DNA of 64,000 nt from Dichotomocladium elegans (Eukaryota > Mucoromycota > Mucoromycetes > Mucorales > Lichtheimiaceae), in the NCBI GenBank assembly GCA_025716815.1, contig JAIXMN010000027.1, positions 310,001-374,000 of the forward strand, written 5' to 3'. The notes under the pieces are model-generated. The model worked only from the letters and a program-made list of their open reading frames with translations. It did not search any database and had not been told where the DNA came from. Of the stretch, positions 47,784 through 57,998 are shown in pieces. Positions within the stretch are counted from its first letter, which is position 1, and the number at the start of each line of letters is the position of its first letter. The translations under genes were made by a program, and so were the position numbers.

Positions 47784-49362
47784 ATGAATGAGGCAGACCA
47801 TCACAAACAACTAGGTAGACAGCATCTTTCTCTTCTTTGGCATATCCCCGAATATACCTCGAAAGAACTCTAAAGCTCCGGAGATAGGCAACAAACTTTT
47901 TGCTCAGTATCGCTACGAGGACGCGATTAAAGAATACACAACTGCGATCGTACGGTTCATGACCCTAAATAGCACTTGAACGTGCACTTCCTGCTTACTC
48001 AAGTTCGCTCATTTAATAGATTAAGGATCCTAATGAACGCGTATACTATACGAATCGTGCTCTTTGCTATTCCAAAGTATGATATTACAGTCTTCGGAAG
48101 TCCAGTTGACTCAAAGCTTAAGAAAGCTAGCACAATTCGATCATGTGATTTCGGATTGTCGGAAAGCTATTGAATTAGATGATACTACTGGTAACAGTCA
48201 AGTGGTTGAATGAAAATGGAGGGGAGGGGAAAGATTAAGGCACAATTCTCCTAACAAAAGAACTCCACCTGGTATCTTACGTGTTATTAGTGAAAGCCTA
48301 TTATTTGGTAATTTGCCTAATCATGATCTTTAACAACGCAAAAATTGATGTCCCGCCTCCCTCGGTTTAGCTTGGACATGCACTGATTGAGAAAAAACAG
48401 CACACAGAAGGCAAGTGGACTATGGATAAGCGAGACCACGCTCTGGTGAAAATTAACCGCTCGGTACTTATTTCGCTTGCTAGCTTTAAGCAAATTGAAG
48501 ACAGGTAAATGGTCATTACCGCCCAAGGAATGAGGCAATATGCTTACCAGGATTTATCTATCGAATGGTAGCTTATGATCTTGCCATCCAGCAAAGAGTC
48601 AAATATGTTAACGATATACTCCAGGCCTTATTAACGGCTCGAAAAAGAGTAGCGTATTTCATCATCTCTCGAAAAGACCTTGAGTGGGTATTGACTATAT
48701 GTGAACACGTCTCGATTATCTTTATATTACGTATAGAAATGGGACGATGCTGAAGCTGAACGGCTTGTACACGAGTCTGAACTCTTGCGGTATGTCCAAG
48801 ATCTGATTGAGGCTGAGCGCAAGCGGCAGCTAGATGCAGCAGGAGATGACGAAGAGAAGATTGAGGAGGTGAATTACCTTACTGTAAGTCAATTCTCTCT
48901 ATATATGTCTTCGAGTCCACCAACAGTAGATCAGGATGAGCAAGAGACAAAGATCCAGAAAGTGTTTGAACAATCTAAAGAGAACTTGATGGTAAAAAAC
49001 GCAAATTAGTGTTCGTTAGACGAATTAATTTGACTCTACCTCGGCCCACGTAGCGACGAGAAATTCCTGATGCCTATTTAGACAAGATCTCGTTCAATAT
49101 CATGCATGATCCAGTTTTTACGCCAGGTATGAGTGGACCCCTTATAATTCCTTTTACGAATAATTATCGTATAGACGGTTTCACCTATGAGCGTCAAAGT
49201 CTTTTGGACCACTTTGCACGGAATGGATATGTCGATCCGATTACAGGACGCCCTTGCAAGGAAAGCGATTTGATCCCCAATCGATCCCTAAAGGAAGCCA
49301 TTGAAGACTTTTTAAAAGATAATGGGTGGGCAGCAGGTAAGAAGATGGTACGCAGGATGTAA
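47784..49362 (+). CDS. CHIP/STUB1-like co-chaperone E3 ubiquitin ligase (TPR + U-box)
   Basis: CHIP binds the C-termini of Hsp70/Hsp90 through TPRs and ubiquitinates their clients through a U-box. Eleven exons keep one frame: 47784-47814, 47876-47949, 48020-48076, 48127-48190, 48291-48307 (17 nt), 48371-48410, 48484-48504 (21 nt), 48572-48648, 48737-48991, 49054-49126 and 49175-49362. They total 298 residues; human CHIP has about 303. The TPRs read GNKLFAQYRYEDAIKEYTTA, NERVYYTNRALCYSK, AYYLLGHALIEKKQHTEAL and KTAYDLAIQQ. The helical linker is KWDDAEAERLVHESELLRYV. The U-box reads IPDAYLDKISFNIMHDPVFT, DGFTYERQSLLDHF, VDPITGRPC and LIPNRSLKEAIEDF. The intron 48411-48483 has a GC donor (AAG|GCAAGT). 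Known homologues are mainly animal and plant; a fungal copy is notable. Confidence 0.9.
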
Positions 49363-49393
49363 GAACGAAGTAACCAATAAGGCGTATTGGCTG

Positions 49394-49394
<1 letters not shown>

Positions 49395-49430
<36 letters not shown>
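49395..49430. repeat. (ATT)n microsatellite
   Basis: About twelve ATT units, just past the CHIP stop codon in its 3' flank. Confidence 0.9.
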
Positions 49431-49431
<1 letters not shown>

Positions 49432-49606
49432 TTTAGACTATTAGGAAGGTAGCAAATGCTTCATTTTTCAATATATATTTCATACGCCATATAAAAGTAT
49501 GGCAAACAAAATGTGGGAAAAGGTCGTAGCAGTAGATAAACGATTTCGCACCACTGGCTAAAATCCGTCAGTCGAATGGAAATTGCATCACTTTGTTATA
49601 CACTAG

Positions 49607-49714
49607 GGGGTCTCAAAGTAGAAATCTATGCAGATATCTGCCGAGAGAAAATTTCCGGCTGACATTCAAATGAGCCAATCACAGAAGAAATCTTTGAAGT
49701 TACTTTGAGACCCC
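49607..49714. repeat. 108-bp inverted-repeat block at the Harbinger left end
   Basis: The first 14 bases of the terminal motif (GGGGTCTCAAAGTA, 49607-49620) recur as a perfect complement at 49701-49714 (TACTTTGAGACCCC). The left end is thus a MITE-sized palindromic unit with an 80-bp core. The right end has no such second copy. Confidence 0.8.
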
Positions 49715-49979
49715 TTTTTTTTCGAAGAAATTTCTTTTGCGTATTTTTCTTTTTTCGTCAATGTTCCCTGAGAGAGCCCTTTAATCAAAGTACTATTTTT
49801 TTTGGAACTTATTCTTTGAGATTCTTCAAAAGCAGTACTTCTCCGTACTTATTCTTTGAGTTTATCTAACCATAAGCGGCACTTTTTCCTGGTTATTCTT
49901 GCAGTATCGTATATAAGGAGCAATTTTTTTCCTTACAACTACTGTTACATCTCATTTCAACAATAATACATATTCTACT

Positions 49980-51263
49980 ATGCCCAACTTCTTGGAACGT
50001 CAGAAAACTCTTCATGCTCTGGAAGAACAGATCATCGCTGAAAATGTGCACGAAATGCTTTTTGAAAGCGACTCAGACGATGATGGCGATATCATCAGGG
50101 ATACTGAGGGATCTGCGAAGGACAGCGACGCCGACGATGGTTTTGATGAAACGATGACTTCAACGAATGCCATTTACATCCATATCTCCAGTAGAAGATA
50201 TATGGTGACTAAGCGTTCCTGGTCAATCCCTATTTCGAACTTCATGTCAGACATCGTTTTCAATCTGCCCGAGAAAGAGTTTAAGCAAGAAGCGCGCATG
50301 TCGTATGAAGCTTTTACCAGTATCGTCGACATGATCAAGGATGACAAAGTGTTCCATAATGCCAGTAACAAGAACCAGGCTCCCGTATATCGCCAGCTCA
50401 TAGTTGTATTGTATCGGTTCGGCATGTATGGCAATGCATCATCGACTGGCCAAGTGGCTAGACGTTTTGGTGTTGGGAACGGTACAACCGATCTCTATAC
50501 TAATAGAGTTATCATTGGCTTGCTTCGTCTCAAATCTGTCACGTGGCCAACTCAAGAAGAAAAACGACGAATCAAGGAAGTGAATGAGTCCATTTCTGGT
50601 TTCCCCAACTGTATTGGATATGTAGATGGAACATCGATCCCATTGGCATATGCACCAGTCGAAAACGCGGAGGATTATTACACGCGAAAGAGCCAATATG
50701 CTCTTGCTGCTATGGTCGTCACAGATCCTGATCTTCGTATACGCTTTGTCGAATGCGGTCATGTTGGGAGCGCACATGATACCCAGGTCTGGCGGAACAG
50801 TGATCTGGGTCTTCACCCTGAAAAGTACTTCCAAGGAGGGGAATACTTGCTAGGTGACAAAGGTTATCCTACATGTGATGAGATTATCACGCCATACAAG
50901 GAGCCACGAGCGAGTCTTGCAGGAAACAAGACATTTAACTATCAGCTTTCAACAGCAAGAGTACGAGTGGAGCACACCATAGGCGTGTTAAAGGGCCGGT
51001 TCCAAAGTTTGCGTGGTCTACGAATCGTTATTGGCAAAGAAGCTGATAGAAGGAAGGACCATGCACGTGCTGTCCTATGGTTTTACGCCTGTACAATCTT
51101 GCATAACATTTTGTTGGTTGATGGTGATCCGCTCGATTGGAGAAACGATACTATTGGAGATTGCCTGGCAGTAGCCTTTAGGCAATTGTGTGAGTCCTAC
51201 GAACCCGAATCTGAACCCCTAGAGTGCTGTGACCATCTCTCAGCGATTTATTATAGCGAATGA
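49980..51263 (+). pseudogene. PIF/Harbinger DDE transposase, 5' part plus DIRS-derived tail
   Basis: A DDE_Tnp_4-type transposase. Landmarks: an acidic leader, FKQEARMSYEAFTSIVDMIK, VARRFGVGNGTTDLYTNRV (helix-turn-helix-like), IGYVDGTSIPLAYAP (first Asp), GHVGSAHDTQVWRNSDL, YLLGDKGYPTCDEIITPYKE (second Asp), and VEHTIGVLKGRFQSLRGL (Glu region). The first 394 codons end at GGAGAT (51161), where the DIRS element begins. The next 33 codons, including LCESYEPESEPLECC, come from the DIRS left end and give a chimeric C-terminus with a stop at 51263. The true 3' end resumes at 60680. Catalytic residues are all present, so whether the chimeric form is active is open; the natural C-terminal 39 residues are lost. 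Confidence 0.88.
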
Positions 51264-51332
51264 AACAATACCAATAAAAATTTTCTATCTAAGATTTAAA
51301 AGATGTGAGTAAATGAATGTAAACAAGTCGAT
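51211..51332 (+). repeat. DIRS left inverted terminal repeat
   Basis: These 122 bases read as identical to the complement of 60526-60647. Outside them the two ends differ: an outer extension of 50 bp on the left (51161-51210) and about 32 bp on the right (60648-60679). Both extensions reappear in the internal complementary region. Confidence 0.9.
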
Positions 51333-51360
51333 CATCTCTTTCGCTCGCCGGGCACCTCCG

Positions 51361-52278
51361 CAGCTTTATTATCGTCGCACCATGCAAGATCCCACGGACC
51401 ACGTGGTCCAACTGGCCGCCCTTACACAGCAGGTGGCACAACAGCAGCTGTTGCTACAACAATTGCTCCAAAACCATAGCCCCACAGGTGCCCCTGAGTC
51501 CACCTTTCATGATCTACCAACTAGACAACATTATGAATAGGAGGCGTCGGACACCTTACGGGAGCAGATGCCGACCTTGGACCAGCCATTGTTTGCTCAG
51601 ACGCTAACTGATGACGAACGCAAGGCTCTCATTGACTGCTACCCGCCGCTGGCCGAAGTTCGGTATTCACCTCCTGCCACCCTTCCACAGGCAGAAAGAC
51701 ACTTTGGCAAGGGTCATCGACATGAGGACCAATCACTATGCCAGGTGCAATACACAATCTCGGCAATTGTTCGTCCGGTTGACGTGTTAGGTTATGTTCT
51801 GCTTCCAATCCTGCCTGCCGACCAAGTGGCACGAGTCTATGCTATTCTTAATGATATACGCACCCTGATCCTTCACGCGGGTGGTGTTGCGAATGAGGCT
51901 CGAAATAATATCGCATTGAGGGCTGTGAACCCCTCGTTCTCTCTTACCCCGTCGTGGAGTAAAGACTACACAATGGCAATCGATCAATTCAAGGAGACGG
52001 TCTCAGCCAATGCTTCCCTCCAGAAGATGCTTAAAGACGCTACACCTTCATCAAGACAATTCCGCCGCTCAGACCCCAATGCTTCGTTTTTTCGAGATGT
52101 CCCACCGCTGGGAGGTGGTGGGCAACCCGAATCCAGGTACCGCGGCAATCAGTACAACACCAATTACAGTGCCCAGCGGCGACACCACCATCACCAACAG
52201 GGCCCCCCAAGACACCAGTCGGCAGCCCGTTCCAACAATCCCTTCCACTCACAACACAACGACAACAACCGCCAGTAG
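51361..52278 (+). pseudogene. DIRS gag-like gene, interrupted by a stop
   Basis: A frame beginning LYYRRTMQDPTDHVVQL runs through a Gln-rich segment (QQQLLLQQLLQNH) to a TAG at 51538. It then continues in the same frame with DTLREQMPTLDQPLFAQTL, PPLAEVRYSPPATLPQAE, VARVYAILNDIRTLILHAGG and a basic, His/Gln-rich tail (RRHHHHQQGPPRHQ), stopping at 52278. The position before the RT and the helical core plus basic tail fit the gag-like first gene of DIRS elements. The single TAG is the only break seen. Confidence 0.7.
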
Positions 52279-53920
52279 GCGGTCGCTTGTCTCGCTTCGC
52301 GCAAGCCTGGGCGCGATTGTCTGACAGCACATGGCTCCGTTCGGTCATACACGAAGGTTTCCGTCTTCACTTCTCGACACCTCCACAGTTAAGCTCTCAC
52401 CCGACACCGACGATCCCAAGGTCCTCTGAGCAACGCCGCCTTCTAAGACAGGCAATCGCCGAATTAATCCACTAACGAGCCATCGAACCAGCAGATTCGT
52501 CTCCTGGTTTCACAAGCACAATGTTTGTGATCGACAAACGCTCGGGCAGACATCGCCCGGTCTTCAACCTACAGTACGTCAACCTACTTCAACCTACGTC
52601 AACTCAACAAACACTTACAGGCCCCACTGTCGTAGTCCTCCTGTTCATGACACTGCACTTGCACAGTCAGTAGTGAGCGGAACTGCTATTCATCCAACAA
52701 TTCCTGCAAGTACGTCTTGATGCCCTGACTTCTTCCATCTCACATCTATCCAATCGGTGATTTCCTCTTAATGAAGACGGAGGGAACAATCGCCTGGAAT
52801 ATTAACTACAGATGGAGAGTAGCGGAGAAGCGGTGTCAACAGCTAACACTTGTTCCGGCAAAGCTAACATGGTCCATCCCAACGCATATAAAAAGAGAGT
52901 TGTTTTTATTCAATAAAGAGGATCCCGTCTCAAAGACTCGATTTTTGACTCATTGGTTTTCTACTTGCCACTAACTCTCTACACAACAACACACCCACAT
53001 TTCCGAATGGAGACACTTCAACACATCGCTCGGATGATTCGTCAAAACGACTTTTTAACATCTATAGACCTCTCGGATGCGTTTCTCCATCTCTTGATAC
53101 ATCGACACTCGCGAAAATTCCTCCGCTTCCGCTTCGAGGGCTCGACCTGGCAGTTCCGCACGACCCCTTTCGGCCTTTCAATCGTCCCATACCTCTTTAC
53201 TCAGGTGACCAAGCCGATCTTGGCCTGGGCACGTCGCCAAGGGATCAGGTTGACCGCATACCTAGACGACTGGCTATTGATGGCGGATTCCCATTCTGTG
53301 GCAGTCCTCCAAACCCAGCTGGTGGTAGCGAAACTTCAGGAGTTGGGCTGGCTCCTGAACCTGAAGAAATCCTGTCTTCGTCCTCAGCAGAGCATCGAAC
53401 ATCTAGGATTCACGATCGATACTCGTTCTATGACCGCTCTCCTCCTGGGGAAGAAACTGCGCGACTTGCGCAAATCCATTGCCAGTGTAGTCTGTCTAAA
53501 CAGGGTAACTCCACGCAAGTTACACAGCCTCACAATGAGGCTTTGGGCGACTGCCACGGCGATTCTCCTGACCAATCTTTACACCCAAGCTATGATCCAT
53601 TTCAAGGACTGCTGGGTCGTCAACAATCGGGGATGGGATACCCCCGTCACTTACCCTCGGACTGTGTAGACGAACTTCAGCAGTGGCTGGCGAACCTTCG
53701 ACTGTGGAATGGTCGGTTGCTACTCCGGTCGTCACCTCAGCATACTCTATTCGTCGACGAGAGCGACCAAGGTTGGGGTGCGGTGTGGGGACGCCGCATG
53801 ATACAGGGTCGTTGGTCTCATTCAGAAGACAGAGAATCAATCAATTGGCGCGAACTTCAAGCTATTCGACTTGCGCTACAGACTTTTCATCAGCTACATC
53901 ACTCCACAGTGATGATCTGA
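52279..53920 (+). pseudogene. DIRS pol: RT and first part of RNase H, broken
   Basis: RT landmarks are LSRFAQAWARLSDSTWLRSV, GFTSTMFVIDKRSGRHRPVF, LTSIDLSDAFLHLLIH, FRTTPFGLSIVPYLFTQVTK, LTAYLDDWLLMADS (the catalytic YxDD as YLDD) and LGFTIDT. RNase H begins HTLFVDESDQGWGAVW and INWRELQAIRLALQTF, and continues past a stop at 53918 with TDNMTASAYINKQGG. Breaks seen: a stop at about 52474 (IAELIH*RAIEP), a 371-bp LTR insertion including its target duplication at 52628-52998, a one-base frameshift in a C-run near 53641-53645, and the stop at 53918. The remainder of the gene lies after the LTR nest, from 58476. Confidence 0.8.
52628..52993 (+). mobile_element. Diverged solo LTR in DIRS pol
   Basis: A 366-bp LTR begins TGTCGTAGTCCTCCTG and ends CA, flanked by the 5-bp duplication CCCAC (52623-52627 and 52994-52998). 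It shares CATATAAAAAGAGAGTTG and the AATAAAGAGGATCCCGTCTC block with the LTRs at 54295, 58126 and 59036, but differs between. Removing it with one CCCAC restores the RT segment NKHLQAPHFRMETL. It is an older member or subfamily of the same LTR group. Confidence 0.88.
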
Positions 53921-54033
53921 ACGGACAACATGACAGCTTCGGCCTACATCAACAAACAAGGGGGCTCCAAATCCCTACGCCTGAGCCACCTGGCACGGGA
54001 CGTCTGGGAGATGTGTCTTCAACGGAGCCTGCA
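53921..54033 (+). pseudogene. DIRS RNase H, left part before the LTR nest
   Basis: The frame reads TDNMTASAYINKQGG, KSLRLSHLARDVWEMCLQRS and is cut at CTGCA (54029-54033). It resumes in frame at 58476 (CTGCGAGTCGAGGTG) as VEVKHIKGTDNTCADRASR, the normal next part of a DIRS RNase H. Confidence 0.75.
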
Positions 54034-54294
54034 TGTGGTGGTTAGAGAGTTAGTTGCAGGTGTTTAAACCGTAGGGGCTAAAATCGAGTCTTTGAGACGG
54101 GATCCTCTTTATTGAATAAAAACAACTCTCTTTTTATATGATTTCGGACCAGGGTGGTAGTGGTGATACAAGCGGTAGTCATCGAGCATGGTCCTCCAAT
54201 CATTACCAGTTAGCGGGCTTCGTAACGTTGGAATGGGAGGACAGTCGAGACGTGCTGTAGAAGAGGTGGATAAGTCGATAACCTTGCTCAGTAC
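54034..54294 (-). mobile_element. Reverse-oriented solo LTR, left part (continues 58434-58475)
   Basis: These 261 bases are the complement of positions 43-303 of the LTR at 54295. The missing 42 bases are found at 58434-58475, on the far side of the chromovirus. The two parts make a complete 303-bp reverse LTR. It is flanked by CTGCA (54029-54033) and CTGCG (58476-58480), a 5-bp duplication with one mutated base. Confidence 0.9.
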
Positions 54295-54597
54295 TGTCAT
54301 AGCCCTACTGTTCATAACACTGCGCTTCTACAGACAGTACTGAGCAGGGTTATCGACTTATCCACCTCTTCTACAGCACGTCTCGACTGTCCTCCCATTC
54401 CAACGTTACGAAGCCCGCTAACTGGTAATGATTGGAGGACCATGCTCGATGACTACCGCTTGTATCACCACTACCACCCTGGTCCGAAATCATATAAAAA
54501 GAGAGTTGTTTTTATTCAATAAAGAGGATCCCGTCTCAAAGACTCGATTTTAGCCCCTACGGTTTAAACACCTGCAACTAACTCTCTAACCACCACA
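54295..54597 (+). repeat. Chromovirus left LTR
   Basis: A 303-bp LTR, TGTCATAG...CCACCACA. It has a TATA-like CATATAAAAAGAGAG near 54491 and AATAAAGAGG near 54518. By eye it is identical to the right LTR. It differs at one site (GCAGGG instead of GCAAGG) from the solo LTR at 59036 and the reverse solo LTR. Confidence 0.92.
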
Positions 54598-54648
54598 TTT
54601 TTTTTCTTTGAATTCGCTTACCTCTTTTTTTTTTTTATCACGTACGAT

Positions 54649-55330
54649 GTCAGCTCCCTCTCCCCCCAACAACGACTTCGACCTTCCTTCCGTTCGCGCG
54701 GCAACGAGCAGCACCAACCAGCCGCGAAATGATGCACCTGTCGCCCCTGTCGTCGAGGCAACCCGCGCCACATCAGTGGTGCAGCAGGCTGTGGAAGCCG
54801 TGGAGTCCTTGCGGGGTGATCTCGCCCTGCTAATGCTGCAACGCACGGCCGCCGCCCGGGCGAACGACCGGGCTGAGCACGCCCGTCTAAGGGAGCAGAT
54901 GAGCCTGCTTGAGCAGGAGATCGCCGAACTGGAGTCGTCGGCACGCCTGCTCGTGAGTCCAGCCCCAGGATCGATATCCTCGCTCGCCGAAACCTCGAGC
55001 CCAATACAAGCTGCCAGCGACCCTCATGGCTCTTCTGCAGCAGCATGTCGACAAATGGCTTGCCGACGGTGTCATCAAGGAATCGCATACTATCAGCCAT
55101 TGGAACAGTCCGATCGTTTTCGCAAGGAAGAAGGACAGCGACGGCAACTATACCAAGTATCGCCCCTGTCTCGATGTACGCCAGCTCAATCTACTCCTAC
55201 CCGAAGATCGGTTTCCACTGCCCCACTTGTCAGACATCTTCGAGCGCACCGGTGGATCAACAATTTTCACGACTCTCGACTTGACGAATGCTTTTCATCG
55301 GTTCCCCATCACAGAAGAGCACCAACATAA
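54649..55330 (+). CDS. Truncated chromovirus gag N-terminus
   Basis: The frame from ATG 54649 (MSAPSPPNNDFDLPSVRAAT) carries a coiled-coil-like helix (LREQMSLLEQEIAELESSARLL) and a Ser/Pro segment to about residue 125. Beyond that, the DNA (55026 onward) is the RT-coding region in another frame, so the gag frame yields unrelated residues until a stop at 55330. Capsid, zinc-knuckle and protease regions are absent. The most economical reading is an internal deletion joining the gag start to the RT. The pol frame is one base back (-1) from this frame. Confidence 0.65.
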
Positions 55331-57998
55331 AACGGCATTCAAAGTCAATGGTATACAGTATGTGTTCCGGGGTGCACCCTTCGGCATCCGCTCGCTGTCA
55401 TTTAAGTATCAAGCTGTCATGGAACGGTTGTTTTCCGACCTTCCTTATGTGTCACTCTTCATTGATGATCTTTGTGTCCATAGCGCCAGCTTCAAAGAAC
55501 ACGTTCCTCACGTACAGGAAGTTGTCCGCCGTCTCACGCGAGCCAATCTCATCCTCAACCGTGATAAGTGTGCCTTTGGACAGCGCAAGGTGTACCTTCT
55601 GGGATTCTGTATCTCAGCAGCAGGCATTGCTTTGGATCCTCGAAAGGTCGCCAACATAGCGGCCTGGCCCCAGCCCGCTACGGGCAAAGATATGCAACGG
55701 TTCCTCGGTGCCGTGAACTTCCTCCGGGACCATGTACCTCGATTTGCAACGACAACGTGGCCACTGGACAGTTTGCGCACCGCAGGGGATCTCTCGCAGT
55801 TGTGGACAGAAGAGCACACGCGCGCATTCAATAACATCAAACTCGCGCTTACGCAAGCTCCAGTGCTCTGTCATCCAAATTTGCAGCAACCTTTCTGCCT
55901 AGCTACAGATGCAAGTGACGTGGGGGTGGGGGTATGCCTCTATCAGGTCATCAACAATCAGATTCGTTACATCGGTTTCAAGGCCAAGGCATTATCTCCC
56001 AGTCAGCAACGCTGGTCGGTTACTAAACGCGAGCTCTTTGCAGTCGTTTACGGACTTCGACAGTTCCGACACTGGCTCTGGGGACGTCGTTTTACCCTTT
56101 ACACTGACCACGCTGCACTAACATATCTCCACACGCAACCGCTAGTCAATCCAATGATGGCTCGTTGGCTTGACGACCTGTACGATTTCGATTTCGAGGT
56201 AGTGCATCTGCCAGGTATGGACAACGTTCTGCCTGACGCCTTCTCCCGTCTTTTTCCTGCGGACAAAAGTCTGGTGGGGGGTAAAGGAAAGAGCAACGTT
56301 TCAGGCAGCACGTCACGGAACCTTATCACCAACGCTGCAGGCTCAGCCACACGAAAAGCCTCCTCCTCTTCTTCTTCACATTCCTCTGAGAACAACACCG
56401 ACGGTCATGCGCCCATTCTCGCACGCGCACAACACTTTGAGCCCGTCGACTTCATGACGCCTCCCGAGCATGAACGTACCGAATTGCTGCAGAAAGCGCA
56501 TTTACTCGGTCACTTCGGTGCCGACGCAATCACCAAGTCCATTCACAGTGACGGGCTGCACTGGGCTAACCTACGCAAGGACGCCCAGAAGCTTGTCTCG
56601 CAATGCACGGACTGTCAACGCTTCAATGTCGGCAAACATGGTTTCCAGCCATTGCGTCATGTCACCGCTAAGTACCCAGGCGATCATTGGGCTATTGATC
56701 TTGGCACGCTCAACATTACGTCTGACAGTGGTAACAACTACTTACTCGTCATGGTCGACATTTTCACACGCTACTGCGTCCTGAGAGCAATTCCAGATAA
56801 GTCTGCACTTACTATAGCACGACAACTGTGGGCACATATGATGGAGTATGGACCCATGCGCACGCTCACCAGTGATAATGGCACAGAATTTGTCAACGAC
56901 CTCATCACGCAGCTTGCAGATATCTCTGGCCTCGACCACCGCCTTATCACTCCTTATCACCCACGCGCCAACGGCGTAGCAGAGAAATGGGTCGGTCTTG
57001 CCAAGAACGCAATTGTCAAACAGCTGCAAGGCAAAAAGTCAGAATGGGACATTCACGTCCCAAGCGTGCAATTCGCACTTAACATTAAGCATGCCGCCAT
57101 ACATGGCTCACGACCTTTCTCGCTCATGTTTGCTCGTCCACCCAACGCCTTCACTAACTACACTGACTCAACTACAGGGGATAGCGCACAACCTACAGTT
57201 GACTACGAGGCAGCGCGTGAACGACTTAGCGAGATGGAAGCGGTGGTTATACCAGCCATCCGTCAGCGCATGAAAGCCACCCGAGATGCTGAAAAAGCCC
57301 GCTTTGATTCGAATCACCGGATAGTTGACCCTTATCCAGCTGGCAGCAAGGTCATGATCCGCAACGTCACCAGGGGTAGCAAGACGGAACCGCGGTATGA
57401 AGGACCATTCACTGTTAATGGGGTCAACAAGGGCGGGGCATACGTCCTGACAGACTCGACAGGCGCGCTTCTTCCGTTCAATATCCCGCCATCGCACATC
57501 AAACTGATCTCGCAAGAACCAGTGCCATCCAGCCAGGACCACTATGAAGTGCAGGCAATCATTGATCATGATGGCACTCCAGGCAACTATGTTTATCGTA
57601 CACGCTGGAAGGGATACACGGAAAAAGATGACACATGGGAACCAGCGGCTAACTTCACAGGCACAGAACTAATCACGGAATACTGGCAGCGTCGCAACCC
57701 GAAAGCCAACACCCATATACAACAGGGACTAAGGGGACAGACAGCTCCGGCACCACCAACGTCCACTCCTACCACTCGTTCAGCCTCAAAACAGAGTACG
57801 CCGACTGAACACTCATCCAGTAGAAGCAAGAAGGCCATCGTCAACAAGCCGCGCAATGCTCAGGCACGGACAGCACCTGTTCCCTCTGCCACACGTCTGA
57901 GCTATCAGTCAGCGGGCCACAACGCCACGCTCGCCAAACGCCGGACTGAGAGTACTGCCACCAATGCCATCTACAAACGCTTACGACCACGCGCTTAA
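55026..57998 (+). CDS. Chromovirus pol: RT, RNase H, integrase, chromodomain
   Basis: A 990-codon uninterrupted frame. The reverse transcriptase spans about residues 1-200: VIKESHTISHWNSPIVFARK, LDLTNAFHRFPI, FGIRSLSFKYQAVM, and the catalytic FIDD near 145. RNase H runs from about 290 (LATDASDVGVGV) to 400, with TDHAALTYL. The integrase zinc finger is HLLGHFGADAI...CTDCQRF, about 491-527. The integrase core Asp lies in HWAIDLGTL near 557, the second in SDNGTEF near 616, and the Glu in GVAEKW near 651. A C-terminal chromodomain at about 839-886 (YEVQAIIDHDG, YRTRWKGYTEKDDTWEP) directs integration to histone-marked chromatin in characterised chromoviruses. The protease is missing. With no breaks and identical LTRs it is a young insertion. 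Confidence 0.93.
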   Translation: MALLQQHVDKWLADGVIKESHTISHWNSPIVFARKKDSDGNYTKYRPCLDVRQLNLLLPEDRFPLPHLSDIFERTGGSTIFTTLDLTNAFHRFPITEEHQHKTAFKVNGIQYVFRGAPFGIRSLSFKYQAVMERLFSDLPYVSLFIDDLCVHSASFKEHVPHVQEVVRRLTRANLILNRDKCAFGQRKVYLLGFCISAAGIALDPRKVANIAAWPQPATGKDMQRFLGAVNFLRDHVPRFATTTWPLDSLRTAGDLSQLWTEEHTRAFNNIKLALTQAPVLCHPNLQQPFCLATDASDVGVGVCLYQVINNQIRYIGFKAKALSPSQQRWSVTKRELFAVVYGLRQFRHWLWGRRFTLYTDHAALTYLHTQPLVNPMMARWLDDLYDFDFEVVHLPGMDNVLPDAFSRLFPADKSLVGGKGKSNVSGSTSRNLITNAAGSATRKASSSSSSHSSENNTDGHAPILARAQHFEPVDFMTPPEHERTELLQKAHLLGHFGADAITKSIHSDGLHWANLRKDAQKLVSQCTDCQRFNVGKHGFQPLRHVTAKYPGDHWAIDLGTLNITSDSGNNYLLVMVDIFTRYCVLRAIPDKSALTIARQLWAHMMEYGPMRTLTSDNGTEFVNDLITQLADISGLDHRLITPYHPRANGVAEKWVGLAKNAIVKQLQGKKSEWDIHVPSVQFALNIKHAAIHGSRPFSLMFARPPNAFTNYTDSTTGDSAQPTVDYEAARERLSEMEAVVIPAIRQRMKATRDAEKARFDSNHRIVDPYPAGSKVMIRNVTRGSKTEPRYEGPFTVNGVNKGGAYVLTDSTGALLPFNIPPSHIKLISQEPVPSSQDHYEVQAIIDHDGTPGNYVYRTRWKGYTEKDDTWEPAANFTGTELITEYWQRRNPKANTHIQQGLRGQTAPAPPTSTPTTRSASKQSTPTEHSSSRSKKAIVNKPRNAQARTAPVPSATRLSYQSAGHNATLAKRRTESTATNAIYKRLRPRA

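Larger units (their letters stand above)
54034..54597. repeat. Long palindrome formed by two LTRs head to head
   Basis: The 261-bp reverse LTR part and bases 54337-54597 of the forward LTR are inverted copies separated by only 42 bp. They read as essentially identical, so this DNA could form a very long hairpin or give double-stranded RNA if transcribed. Confidence 0.88.

Noticed and set aside
48889..48934. An apparent GT...AG intron (GTAAGTCAATTC ... CAACAG) inside CHIP exon 9
   Set aside because: Removing it gives a stop or a wrong frame before the U-box, whereas the unspliced frame is open and joins the next exon correctly.
49980..51263. Reading the Harbinger transposase as complete with its stop at 51263
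   Set aside because: The last 33 codons lie in the DIRS left end, are copied in the DIRS internal complementary region, and the true 3' end is found in frame at 60680.
54608..55330. Treating the 240-codon frame as a full-length gag
   Set aside because: Only the first part has gag-like character; the rest is RT-coding DNA read in another frame.
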